Positions 46,502 to 59,172 are shown, numbered from the stretch's first letter. The stretch: DNA of 64,000 bases from Saussurea involucrata (GCA_033807775.1 CM066314.1:148913429-148977428); one strand, 5' to 3'. The notes: generated from the letters alone by a model not told the origin. Translations and numbers: made by a program.

Positions 46502-49110
46502 TGTAACACCCTCGAATTGGGAAAGAGCAACTAATTAAAAATTTCGATATTACATCCGAAACAATAGGATTTATTCATATAATTCAATAGGTGAAATACC
46601 TTAAATTACAAACTATGGTTAACCTCAAACAATGTATAACACAAGTCTCATTACAAAGACTAAAACTACCTCGGGTGATACTTAACCCAAGTATAAGTTG
46701 CTAATCCCAAGGATGAATGCGGAAACATCACTTAAGCTATTCACCTCTCGAGCGCCTTACTAGCACACGACCTCTCACACGTGTCACTAGAACTACTCCC
46801 AACCTGAGACCTGTTGCACATGCCGACAAATAAAAAGGGTTAGGCTAACGCCTAGTGAGTTCAAGAGTTTATAGCATGATTTAAATAATCTTTTAAATGA
46901 AAGTTTGTAACATAGATTATGATTTCCAAAAGAGTTTACAAAAAGGATATAAACGACTCATTTTTCAACGCACCCAAAATTATTGAGAAAAGTTCCCAAA
47001 AGGCATAAAGCGTTTTTCTAAAATGAATTCCAATCCAAACTCACTCAACACGTGAATAAATCTATATTGTGCAAAACCTTCAAATACAATTGACAACAAA
47101 ATACTCAACCTGTAAATCATGGAAAGCCATCCATTTAAATATCATACTTCATTGAAAACATAATACGAACCAAATACTCACGCGAACGTAAAATGGAATA
47201 AAGTCCAAATACCGTAAATACGGAAATGACCTGCTTCATTTAAACTTTAATATACATGGAGGGGAATCCATTATTAAAGTCATCCAATCGCAGTCAAATA
47301 TATAAGACCAACAATAATAAAACATGGACATTACAAAATCCCAAGTAAGGTTGGCCAACGATGGGGGAGACCTGTATCCATTGAGAGTGGATGAACACAA
47401 AAGTACGCCACTCAAACAATGTTAATCGAACGACACTTCACTGCATAAAAGCCCAAGTGTCCCATACGACTCCTTTCAAGTTACGCCCAAAGAGACAGCT
47501 GACCTTAGCGAAATATTCCTAAGAATACCGCCAAAGGCCCGGCACAAGGGGGATACAACCATGGCATTGCCCCAACATCGCGGAGGTCATATTCGCCCAC
47601 CGTGCTCATCCATGACTCAACCCTCCTATCATACCCTTGAAAGTAAAGGTCATATAACATGGGGCCCGGTCAAATCCCGCGACACCCAGTAGACCATCAA
47701 ATAAAGACTGACTCACGTGCCTATGGATCCAATGCAACACATTCTATAATAACATGCCTCTCTCGGAATGACTAACGCACCCAAGCATGTAAATATCAAT
47801 AACGTGCAATAAAATGCAATGTGGTGCAATATAAGCAAACCATAAATAAGACTCCGCATCGAGCCATTAAAACCGGACAGATGTCCCCAAGACTTCCTCA
47901 AAGTCAAAACCCGAGCAAATGCTCAAAACCCATTAGACCCATAAATAACGGTCCTCAAAATATATACGTATTAAACATTGTTTTGGAAAACGTATACCAT
48001 AAAATCCTCATCGACTCAAAACTCGTCACAGATTAATAATAATGGATTTCCCATAAGGAATTTATATTCTTATAACTCTCAAAATGACTCATGACACTAA
48101 AATGTGCATTTTCCCAAATGGTTTATAAAATCAAGTACACCAAAATGATTAAACCATCAAATAAACTTCATTTTGAGCAATTAATCTTTTAAGAACATAT
48201 TTATGATTTCTATACATCAAAATACCCAAAATCCCAAATATGGGTGTTTCACAACATTTAAGAAGTTAAATACTTCAAAAGAGTTAAACTCATCAAATAA
48301 CTCAACAATTTATGATTTCAAGTAAAACACACAAATACTTGGAAAATAACATTTTTGGCATGTACAAAGTTTTCACAAATCAACTTGAACTCACCTTGCT
48401 AGATTTAGGCTAAATCTATATTTTCCCCAAACGTAAGCTCCTTTGAATAAGCTTGAACCTTCAAGCCAAATCTTTCAAAAACCTTGATCCATAAGTTTTC
48501 AACCATCAATAACCCGATCCAACCATGTACAATCATTCCCCAAACATTTATCATCACAATCTCAACTTATACTAAAAACCTTAACTTCATAAATGAAGAG
48601 AAGAGAAGATTACCTTAACCACAACGCGAATCCACCAACCAAACTACCTCTAGCATCACCAAATTAACCACCAACTCCTAATCTTCAAGGTGGAGTGAAA
48701 AGGGTTGGGTGAAACCCTAGAATCTTGATGAAGGAGATGAAGTGGAAGGTTTCTTGAATGGGTTAAGGTTTCCAACAATGGTGATGGTTTTGATTTGGGG
48801 AAAAAGATGAAGAAGAGAAGTGAGGGTTTGTGTTTTCTTGGAAGAGATCAGCTGAGAGAGGAAGAGAGAGGCATGAGTTAGGGTTTTGGGAAGTGAATGA
48901 GGAAAGAGAGAGAGAAAAGGGCTTAAAATACCCAAATTAACTCATCAGACAGGTCACGGACGTCCGGCCTCGGTCGAACTGTTGCCCTCTCAAAACCTCT
49001 GTTGCTTCCGCGGATGGCACGCGGACTTCCGCGCATCGCGGACGTCCGACATGTGCCTCCGCGGACGTCCGTGACTCCAATTTTGTTTCTCCAATTTTCG
49101 GGGTGTTACA
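46502..49110 (-). repeat. 3' LTR of the LARD-like element
   Basis: It is 2609 bp with TG...CA ends. Compared with 52811-55397 it has an extra segment of about 35 bp near 47735 and lacks one GCGGACGTCC unit near 48960. Contains stem-loop CTAGGC-GTT-AGCCTAA (46841-46855). A cluster of GGACGTCC palindromes (48957-49075) lies in the U3 end. Reading frames at 47713-47907, 48717-48935 and similar are LTR sequence, not genes. Confidence 0.9.
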
Positions 49111-52100
49111 ATCCTCCCAACCTTAGAATGATTTCGTCCTCGAAATCTAAATTCTTCACACCCAAACGTTAACCAACTCAACGCCGACCATAAACCATCA
49201 GTTCCTAACTGAACTCTAAATTTTCCCCACACGAACTGCTAAGACAAACCTCAAGCAGACTCTTACCAAAATGCCCTCTCAGGTGCACTGTACTTATGTC
49301 CGGGTGAACGTTCCAACCACGAGAGTAACTCCCAATCAGACGACTTCGGTCGTCTCCCAACCTTAGAATGTTCCACACTTCTCCGATTATGGTACATACT
49401 CTAAATCAATCCAAGGTTTAATTAACACTGAGACCAATCGGATCTCTAAATCCAATGGTTCCTACCATTAACTGTCGTTTAATTCCAACGAGCCCTAACA
49501 GACTCCAAGAATATATCCCAACATTAATCATCAAACCGACAGGTTCTTTAACCACACACGAGAGTTATTCCACCAAAACTACTCATCACAATTGAGCATC
49601 TTACGATTACTACAACCGTTATCATTATTTCTTTAAAATCGGACTACACCCTCCGAATACGCTAACGATTTCCGACTTCGAACCCAAAAGGTTGACACCT
49701 AGTCATACCACCAAGCTTTGAACTCTAACAGAACTTCACACACGAGTTCCGTTTGCCGAGCATTCCCACAAAGCTAGGGTTACCAATACGATGTCTAAAG
49801 GGTCCTTCATGCGAAAATTGTCCAAGACCCAAAACAGAGTTGCCGACAAAAACGGTCATACCAACCTCGAAATACGTTACCGCAAATCTAACCCTTCAAT
49901 TACCGCAAGTACATCGACTCTGCCACTGATATCATCCGGCCTATAGTCACATCACATGTCTAAACGCCCAAGTTTTTATAGCCGAGATTCTATACAAACT
50001 TACTCTTAACCGGGGTTACTTAACCTTTCCAAGGCCCTAACGAGTTCAAGGTTTTCAAGTGAGTTATTTAACAATTATGCCAATCAACACAAAACTTTTC
50101 CTAGAAATTTTCAACACGAAGGTTTTCATATCAAATTAAACTTACGCATAAAAACTACTACTATCAGTTCGGTAGTTGCGTAAAAATGGACACGCTCGTC
50201 CCACATATGAAAATCATATTGAAAATTATTTCATTGCAGTTCAGATTATTAACAAAACGCAAAAGCGTAATAAACAACTTCTTTTAAATGAACCGCTACG
50301 GTCCTAGTATGGATTGATTCATGTCATGCACATAAAGTAACTGTCCACTTTAAATGGTGTGCAACAAAAAGTTTCGCACATACTTCAAAAGAAGTTCAAA
50401 CGGCTTTTGACTCTAAAATTCCTTTCTAACCATAAAATGGTATGGAACAAGGTTCACCAACAAAATTTGTGCGCGTCAGTTTATTATACAAAAACGATGG
50501 AACAATTCATAAATACACCTTAGTCAAAACACAACATGACTTGTGTAAGTTTCAAATTTAAAGACAAAACCAATACGTTTCTATCATTTGAAAATATCGA
50601 CTAAACATCATAAGGGAACCTCAATTTTGGGGTAGGCATGCAAGCTTGTAACACTTTCCTAGTAGTTTTCTTAGAATGTAATAACATGCATCAAATAGTT
50701 CACGGCAAAATTTCAAAAGATGAAATTCTTTAAATCGGTTTCCAAAATTTTCTCAACCGGTCGTATAATGACTCATGAGTAAAACGTTTCTGACAAGGTT
50801 CACACACATCAATGTGTTTTCCCAAAACTTAGGAGAAATAAGTGTTAGTAATGGTTGACGCCAAAAAGGGTCTAAACTGACTTCAAATCTCGAATGGCAC
50901 TAACAGTGCGCATCAATGTTCAAAAACATAAGAAATTCCACGCACTCTAGGTTTGGCAAATAATTTTCCAAAATCCCCATCACGGAGCATTAACATCAAA
51001 AGTTTCACACTCGTAACGTAAAATGTTAAAACGTCAATGCTTAAAAGTTTATTCGTTAAAATACCCCAAAATACACATTTTCTCCAAAACCAAAAAGGTT
51101 TACAATTCCCCAAAATGTTCATCGAACAAAAACTGACCAAATGTCAACGACTCACACATTCGTGTTTTCGAAATACAATGTATTGTAAACTATGCATGGT
51201 CTTTACAACACTAAAGCACACTTTGACCAAATGGCCATCATTTATTCAATGAGTTAATAAAATATTTTCACTCACGATTCGTTTATCAAAGTGTTGAGAA
51301 ATAATGGTTACCAAGCTATGCATACCCCTAGGTCGATAAAATGCATTTGCACGAAATGATAATTAAGACAATCAACTGACTGAAAGCGCTTTAAGAAATT
51401 GTTATAAAATACTATCAAAGTATTCTTTCATGCATCACTTACGTCACGTATAAATCAATCCATATACTGAACAAGTTGCAACAAAATGTGCTAACACAAC
51501 TCTTTGAAAGAGAAATCATGCGACACCGAAGTTTCAAAACTCATCCCTTTTGGTCGTCTTATAGTATAAAATAATATTTCTCAACAAAGCCCAAGTGGGA
51601 CAAAATACCCAACATGACTCATAAACTTTTCACATAAATAAATGGAGTATGCACATTGTGAAATTACACTCACACGACTCAAAACGTCGTAAAACAAAAC
51701 TCCATGAAATTCAATGGGCTCAATGACCTCAAGTCAATAAAATGACACCAAATATTTCGCTTCCAAAAGTCAAATTGCAATAAGCAAAATCATGACTAAA
51801 ACACCAAATTCCAGAAATCCCCTTTCTGTTGTAATATCATATAAACAACATTGTGTAATAAACTCACATTAAGCAAATTTCCCAAAATAGCTTTACACAG
51901 ACATAATGGAAGATAACTTTCCGTCTAAACTTTAACATATGTGGAGGAGATCCAATGTTAAAGTCATAAGCCGTAGTTACTTTCCCAACATCTTAAACAT
52001 CATAAAAATATGGATATCACGGTATCCGAAAGTAACGTTGAGCAATAATAAAATAAAGCAAGTCCCGACGGAGTTTGCAACTCCCGCAATACAATAATTT

Positions 52101-52810
52101 CATGCAGGTTCAAAACCCATGATTTAAAATCTTGTGTGTGTGCTAAACATTTTCCAAAATTTGTAACACAATCCATATAAGGATTTGAAACACAAGAAAT
52201 AACTGATTCAATTTATTTTCAAAATAAATTTTGTGCATAACCTAGTCGGCACTCAACGTCTCAACCCATACTCCTCCAAATCCCTCCGGTCCACTATTGT
52301 CATCCGGATGTTCAAACCTCTTAAGGCAAAATTGGGAATTACATCAACTTACCTCACGGTTTCCTTTTTGAATTAAGGTCGATTCAATAAATCTATGGTT
52401 CTAATCCAACCATCAACTTTGACCCGAAACGGTCCACTTAAAGCAATTATCATGCTTATTGTCACCCTAAGTGACTAATGCTAGAATCGTCAATCTTTTC
52501 CAACGACTAATAGCTTAGAACTTCTTTACTACCCCACGATCATCACGTTAAAGTAGTTCAAGTATGCACATGTAACTAGTAGATTCACTATGACACTGGC
52601 CAGGTGCCATTATGAATGTACCGCACATGATTATCCTTGCTACTCTCGACGTGATTCTCATTTCTAGTGACTCCATCGACCTCAAAACATCCTATCTTAA
52701 AGTGCCTAATGGTGAATTTCACTCTCATTTACTTAAGAGAATGCTAGTTTGAGTCTAGGTATCCAAAAATCAACACTTAATTCTCTCAAACTTATGCTCT
52801 AATACCAACT
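49111..52810 (-). repeat. Non-coding interior of the LARD-like element
   Basis: The interior is AT-rich and devoid of recognisable gag or pol. The leader end keeps the CTGGCCAG palindrome (52596-52603). A cluster of TATCAT-like and AAAGTTT words is present but I see no ordered structure. Nothing else is supported. Confidence 0.7.
52590..52610 (-). other. Leader stem-loop with CTGGCCAG palindrome
   Basis: On the minus strand ATGGCAC-CTGGCCAG-TGTCAT surrounds the core at 52596-52603. The arms pair (ATG with CAT, plus a possible G-T pair) although their sequence differs from TTACA/TGTAA in the element at 6930. Confidence 0.5.
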
Positions 52811-55397
52811 TGTAACACCCTCGAATTGGGAAAGAGCAACTAATTAAAATTTTCGATATTACATCCGAAACAATAGGATTTATTCCTATAATTCAATAGT
52901 TGAAATACCTCAAATTACAAACTATGGTTAACCTCAAACAATGTATAACACAAGTCTCATTACAAAGACTAAAACTACCTCGGGTGATACTTAACCCAAG
53001 TACAAGTTGCTAATCCCAAGGATGAATGCGGAAACATCACTTAAGCTATTCACCTCTCGAGCGCCTTACTAGCACACGACCTCACACACGTGTCACTAGA
53101 ACAACTCCCAACCTGAGACCTGTTGCACATGCCGGCAAATAAAAAGGGTTAGGCTAACGCCTAGTGAGTTCAAGAGTTTATAGCATGGTTTAAATAATCT
53201 TTTAAATGAAAGTTTGTAACATAGATTATGATTTCCAAAAGAGTTTACAAAAAGGATATAAACGACTCATTTTCCAACGCACCCAAATTTATTGAGAAAA
53301 GTTCCCAAAAGGCATAAAGCGTTTTTCTAAAATGAATTCCAATCCAAACTCACTCAACACGTGAATAAATCTATATTGTGCAAAACCTTCAAATACAGTT
53401 GACAATAAAATACTCAACCCGTAAATCATGGAAAACCATCCATTTAAATATCATACTTCATTGAAAACATAATACGAACCAAATACTCACGCGAACGTAA
53501 AATGGAATAAAGTCCAAATACCGTAAATACGGAAATGACCTGCTTCATTTAAACTTTAATATACATAGAGGGGAATCCAATATTAAAGTCATCCAATCGC
53601 AGTCAAATATATAAGACCAACAATAATAAAACATGGACATTACAAAATCCCAAGTAAGGTTGGCCAACGACGGGGGAGACCCGTATCCATTGAGAGCGGA
53701 TGAACACAAAAGTACGCCACTCAAACAATGTTAATCGTACGACACTTAACTGCATAAAAGCCCAAGTGTCCCATACGACTCCTTTCAAGTTACGCCCAAA
53801 GAGACAGCTGACCTAAGCGAAATATTCCTAAGAATACCGCCAAAGGCCCGGCACAAGGGGGATACAACCATGGCATTGCCCCAACATGGCGGAGGTCATA
53901 TTCGCCCACCGTGCTCATCCATGACTCAGCCCTCCTATCGTACCCTTGAAAGTAAAGGTCATATAACATGGGGCCCGGTCAAATCCCGCGACACCCAGTA
54001 GACCATCAAATAAATACTGACTCACGTGCCTATGGATGACTAACGCACCCAAGCATGTAAATATCAATAACGTGCAATAAAATACAATGTGGTGCAATAT
54101 AAGCAAACCATAAATAAGACTCCACATCGAGCCATTAAAACCGGACAGATGTCCCCAATACTTCCTCAAAGTCAAAACCCGAGCAAATGCTCAAAACCAA
54201 TTAGACCCATAAATAACGGTCCTCAAAATATATACGTATTAAACATCGTTTTGGTAAACGTATACCATAAAATCCTCATCGACTCAAAACTCGTCACGGA
54301 TTAATAATAATGGATTTCTCATAATGAATTTATATTCTTATAACTCTCAAAATGACTCATGACACTAAAATGTGCATTTTCCCAAATGGTTTATAAAATC
54401 AAATGATTAAACCATTAAATAAACTTCATTTTGAGCAATTAATCTTTTAAGAACATATTTATGATTTCTATACATCAAAATACCCAAAAATCCCAAATAT
54501 GGGTGTTTCACAACATTTAAGAAGTTAAATACTTCAAAAGAGTTAAACTCATCAAATAACTCAACAATTTATGATTTCAAGTAAAACACACAAATACTTG
54601 GAAAAATAACATTTTTGGCATGTACAAAGTTTTCACAAATCAACTTGAAATCACCTTGCTAGATTTAGGCTAAATCTATATTTCCCCCAAACGTAAGCTC
54701 CTTTGAATAAGCTTGAACCGTCGAGCCAAATCTTTCAAAAACCTAGATCCATAAGTTTTCAACCATCAATAACCCGATCCAACCATGTACAATCATTCCC
54801 CAAACATTTATCATCACAATCTCAACTTATACTAAAAACCTTAACTTCATAAATGAAGAGAAGAGAAGAGAAGATTACCTTAACCACAACGCGAATCCAC
54901 CAACCAAACTACCTCTAGCATCACCAAACTAACCACCAACTCCTAATCTTCAAGGTGGAGTGAAAAGGGTTGGGTGAAACCCTAGAATCTTGATGAAGGA
55001 GATGAAGTGGAAGGTTTCTTGAATGGGTTAAGGTTTCCAACAATGGTGATGGTTTTGATTTGGGGAAGAAGATGAAGAAGAGAAGTGAGGGTTTGTGTTT
55101 TCTTGGAAGAAATCGACTGAGAGAGGAAGAGAGAGGCATGAGTTAGGGTTTTGGGAAGTGAATGAGGAAAGAGAGAGAGAAAAGGGCTTAAAATACCCAA
55201 ATTAACTCATCAGACAGGTCGCGGACGTCCGCATGATCCTTCGCGGACGTCCGGCCTCGGCCGAACTGTTGCCCTCTCAAAACCTCTGTTGCTTCAAAGG
55301 ATGGCACACGGACTTCCGTGCATCGCGGACGTCTGGCATGTGCCTCCGCGGACGTCCGTGACTCCAATTTTGTTTCTCCAATTTTCGGGGTGTTACA
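52811..55397 (-). repeat. 5' LTR of the LARD-like element
   Basis: It is 2587 bp. The stem-loop lies at 53151-53165. GGACGTCC-type palindromes lie at 55223, 55243 and 55350, with a variant near 55327. The pyrimidine/purine-rich transcript start region (55060-55190) mirrors 48780-48930. Confidence 0.9.
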
Positions 55398-55402
55398 TCA
55401 CC

Positions 55403-55635
55403 GATTTTCATGGAGACAATCGGTGAGACAACTTAGTTTGGGTTGAGAAGTCCATCTTCAATCCGCATTGGTAGATTTCCTTCTTCTTGATTTCGGCTGA
55501 TCTTTGACTTCACCGAACTTTGACAGTATGACTAAGCTATTACAAAGAACCATCTAAAATTTCTCTAAGTATAAAAGATGTTTTTCAAAGTATGTAAGGA
55601 GAACATGTCATCTTCAAATCTTTGATGACCCAACA
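55403..55635 (+). repeat. Copia-like solo LTR, right segment
   Basis: It continues the LTR from 46501 after the second TCACC copy (55398-55402) and ends GACCCAACA at 55635, followed by the TGAGA duplication. It completes a hairpin whose stem was cut by the insertion (arms now at 46495-46501 plus 55403 onward, and 55419-55427). Confidence 0.7.
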
Positions 55636-55640
55636 TGAGA

Positions 55641-56005
55641 TGAACTCACCTGAAGAGATGTATAGAGCGATAACCAAAATCCACTGGCTCTCAAAATCTT
55701 TGCACCAACTTAAACCCAGTATCAATTGCTTCGTTCTCTTCTTCTTTTTCTTTTCCGGAACCGACTTCACAGGGTTTAGAATTGAGATAACTCTCAATTC
55801 AACCGACTCCACTGATTTATACCACAACTTTCAACAATTGGCAGCATTAACCCCAAGGTTTCATAATCTCATCATTTAGCTTAAAACCTTGGTCAAATAC
55901 ACTTTTAACCCTTCGACTTTTAATCATAACATATTGTTTAAAATAACATCCTCTAATATTTTAAACGTTCTTCATACAAAATTATGAAAATTTCAAGGTG
56001 TTACA
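55641..56005 (-). repeat. Outer gypsy solo LTR, right segment
   Basis: On the minus strand this is the LTR start, TGTAACACCTTGAAATTTTC, comparable to TGTAACATCTAGAATTTTG of the LTR at 16580. It is followed by TTTTT (56006-56010). The 85-codon plus-strand frame across 55622-55879 has no protein-like features. Confidence 0.7.
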
Positions 56006-56291
56006 TTTTTTTATTAGAAGATACATGTTTGAAAAAAAGTTGGCTTGCATACAGCTCACCTAGAATAAGTTATAAGTTTATTAAAATGATTAAGCTGCTA
56101 ACAAACAAACTATTAATCTATATTTAAAATGTTATGATTTGTGGGTTTCGTTTGAATCTAAAAATTGAATAAAGTAGCTTCTTTTATGATTATCATTTGT
56201 ATAAAAGATGAATACTAACTAATGAAAATGGTGCAAGGAAATATCCTTTCAGAAAATGTTATTAATTGTTCAAAGTGTAAAAATTCATTGT

Positions 56292-56883
56292 GGCGTTTGT
56301 TTTTTAAGAGGTGTCGAAGTCTGAAGTCTGATTTCACTTCTGGTTTTTAAGAGGTGGTGCTGAAGTCTGAAATATGAATCAATAAGACTGTTTGTTTTTG
56401 TAAACTGAAAAACGTCTGAATATGTATATTTTTCTATTTTATCCCTAAAAAATTCAACTTAAATACGCCAATTGAAGTGAGCATCGATGATCGAGAACAA
56501 AATCGAAAAAAAAAGAAACAAAAGAAGGACGTTGACAGATTTGCGAGGTTGTGGAGTTTTAATCATATATCAAACATCGAAGAGCTAATTTAAGTGATTC
56601 AAGATGTTTTAGAAAGCCAACACACATAGTGACAAATCTACGATATTCGTGTTTTGTCTTTTCGCAAATTCGGGGAGCATCTGGGCTAAAACCGACGTTG
56701 AAATCGAAATAATGATGTTGGATGAAAATAAGAGGTAATTAAGTGGCTAGGTTGTCACTTAGTTATTCAGAGGACATTAAGAGTTAGAAGGCTCTGAAGA
56801 AGAAAAAAAACTGTCTGAATCATCTTACGTCTGATCGAATCAGACATAAGTGACAATTAAGAGCTTATTTTAAAAAAACAACC
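56292..56883. mobile_element. Possible MITE
   Basis: The ends GGCGTTTGTTTTTTAAG and a right end whose complement reads CGGTTGTTTTTTTAAAATAAG are roughly inverted. The interior repeats GTCTGAA/TTCAGAC-type words. No convincing target-site duplication. The neighbouring 56011-56291 and 56884-57201 hold no gene that I see. Confidence 0.4.
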
Positions 56884-57236
56884 GAATTTTATCAATTTTG
56901 ATTAGTTCATGGATTTATTTACTTAACAAAAGTTTAAAAACTTGACCATCAAAAAATATAAATACGTCACGTTTTTCTTGAACTATTTTCTTTACAAAAC
57001 ACAAATTTATAATATTTGAAATTTACAAAAAGAATATTTTAAAAATAAAAATACAAAAGTTACCTAAGTATTCGTAAATTTATACCTGTTATGGAAAAAT
57101 CAATAGAATCCTCATCTCATTTTAGGTTTTACTCATTGTTCGTTCCAAATATAGCTTTTTAATCTCATACGAAATCTCCAACATTCTTTTCAGTCGAGTG
57201 TGTCACATGCAATGTTCGAAAAAAGCTCGCCACAAC

Positions 57237-59172
57237 TTGGGTGTAAATGAGACGAGACAACTCGTGAGCTACTCGAGATCGACTCGGTCAATACTCGACT
57301 CGACATACTAACGAGTCGAGCGAACCGATACTCAACTCAATAAACTCGTGAGATACTCGAATATAAATTATATATAATTAATTTTATATTATAAGTTATA
57401 GAATATAATGAAAAAATATTAATAATTATTATTTTAATATAATACAGTAATAATAAAATAATATAATACATGAACAAGTTTTTTTGTTCGTTTAGTTAAA
57501 CGAACGAACGAACATGAACAAGGGTTTTGTTTGTTCATTTATGTTAGTGAACGTGTGTTCGTTTACGTTCGTAAATGTTAGTGTACGTATAATAATAACT
57601 AGAGAAATTAAAATAAAATAGTGTACGTAAATATTTGTGTACGTTTAAGTTTGTTTACTAATATAATGAATAAACATCACAATAATAATAATAATCAGTA
57701 ATATTATTTATTTGAATTGATAATAAATAAAAAAAAACAATAAACTCAAGTTTTTTGGGAAAAAAATTGGAAACTTAACATGTAAAAGACATGGTGAACT
57801 CTTTAGTAGGCATGGCAATTTGGCCTGACCCGGTGGGGAACCCGGTCCGCCCGACCCGACCGGGGACGGGGATTCCCCGCCAAACCGGGTACCGGGGAAA
57901 CCCGCTTTTAAAAAACCGGGGCTGGGATGACCATCCCCCGATCCGCCCCGGACCCGGTATATATATATTATTAAAAATTTTATTTTTATTTATATTTATA
58001 TATTATTAAATTTTTTTATATATTTTATACATTTAGAAAACCGGGGAACCGGGTACAAACCGGGGACGGGTCTTGACCAGGTGTTGACCGGGTCTTGACC
58101 GCAAGTTGACCGGGGACGGGGTTGAAATCCCCGTACCCGCCCGAGGCCGGGGCCGGGGGAGGGTTTTAAAAACCGGGGCCGGGGCCGAGGGAGGGTTTTA
58201 AAAGCCGGGGATCGACTCGAGCTCGACAACTATTAGGCTCGAGCTCGGTGTGTGTCTAGTCCATCCCACATTGGTGGGATTAGGGGTGTTACGAGTTGAG
58301 CTTTTAACGAGGTACTCGAGTTCGAGTTCGAGCTCGTTTATCTCGAGCTCGAGCCTAATAGTTGTCGAGCTCGAGTCGATCTCGGACACAGAATAAAGCT
58401 CACTTAAGTTAACGAGTCGAGCTCTATAACACCGATGTTCGACTCGACTCGTTCGAAAGCTCGATTAAGCTTTACGAGTCGAGTTGAGCCGAGCCATTCG
58501 AGCATACACTTTTTCGAGACTGACATTTAATGTTTACACATTATATAATCAAAATATAAAAATTATCGATCTTGCTACATAAACGAGTTAATCGATCTCG
58601 AATTCGAGCTCATAAACGAGCATCGAGCTTGAACTCGAACATTGAAAAAAATATTCGAGCTCGAGCCTGACTTTGAAAAATTAATCGAGCTCGAGACTGG
58701 TATTATTTTTTCGAGCTCGGCTCGAATAACCTGCTACTCAACTCCGCTTCGCTCGTTAACACCCCTAGGTGGGATATAAAACCCAATGCTTTGAACTCCA
58801 CTATATATAGACCATTTCCCTCCCCTTGTTTTTACATCATTTGTCTTTGCTCAATGGCTTGAGCTCAAGGGCTTGAGCATAGTGGTTTGAGCCTATATAT
58901 TTTTTAATAGGAGTTCCCCCATGAAAGTGGGTTCACCTTAAGTTCTTTTATCCATTAAACGACTTTGAACTTGATTCGAGTTCGAGTCTGATTCGAGCTT
59001 GAAACGAGTTCGAGTTCAAGTTCGAGCTTGGGAAATGACTTTCGAGTCGAGTTTGAGTTTGGATTTTTACTACTCGCGAGTTTTCGAGTTGAGTTCGAGC
59101 TCGAGTATTGGCTATCAAGTTCGAGTCGAGTATAATGATACTCGAGCTCGACTCGCATCATTTACACCCCTA
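57237..59172. mobile_element. hAT-type non-autonomous element
   Basis: The ends TTGGGTGTAAATGAGACGAG and CATCATTTACACCCCTA are inverted, with a perfect 8-bp duplication GCCACAAC (57229-57236, 59173-59180). Both subterminal regions are packed with CGAG/CTCG words, a layout typical of transposase-binding arrays. No transposase reading frame. A CCGGGG-rich stretch lies at about 57808-58210, and a smaller hAT MITE is nested at 58281-58767. Confidence 0.85.
58281..58767. mobile_element. hAT MITE nested in hAT element
   Basis: The ends TAGGGGTGTTACGAG and CTCGTTAACACCCCTA are inverted; the 8-bp duplication GGTGGGAT is perfect (58273-58280, 58768-58775). The element is 487 bp and rich in GAGCTCGAG words. 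Confidence 0.88.

Larger units (their letters stand above)
46502..55397 (-). mobile_element. Gypsy element with non-coding interior (LARD-like)
   Basis: It is 8896 bp with LTRs at 46502-49110 and 52811-55397, and a perfect target-site duplication TCACC (46497-46501, 55398-55402). On the minus strand a primer-binding site variant TGGTATTAGAGC follows the 5' LTR (about 52797-52808), and a CGAGGACGAAATC block with GGTTGGGAGGAT precedes the 3' LTR. The 3.7-kb interior has no reading frame above about 80 codons and no domain I can recognise. It must have been moved by enzymes of another element. Confidence 0.9.

Noticed and set aside
48717..55200. Ser/Leu-rich 72-codon frames in both LTRs of the LARD-like element
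   Set aside because: They arise from the purine-rich transcript-start region of the LTR; repeated only because the LTRs repeat.
58246..58280. TCCCACATTGG near a TATA stretch, resembling a plant snRNA upstream element
   Set aside because: The match to the snRNA consensus is imperfect, it lies inside a hAT element, and no snRNA-like sequence follows.
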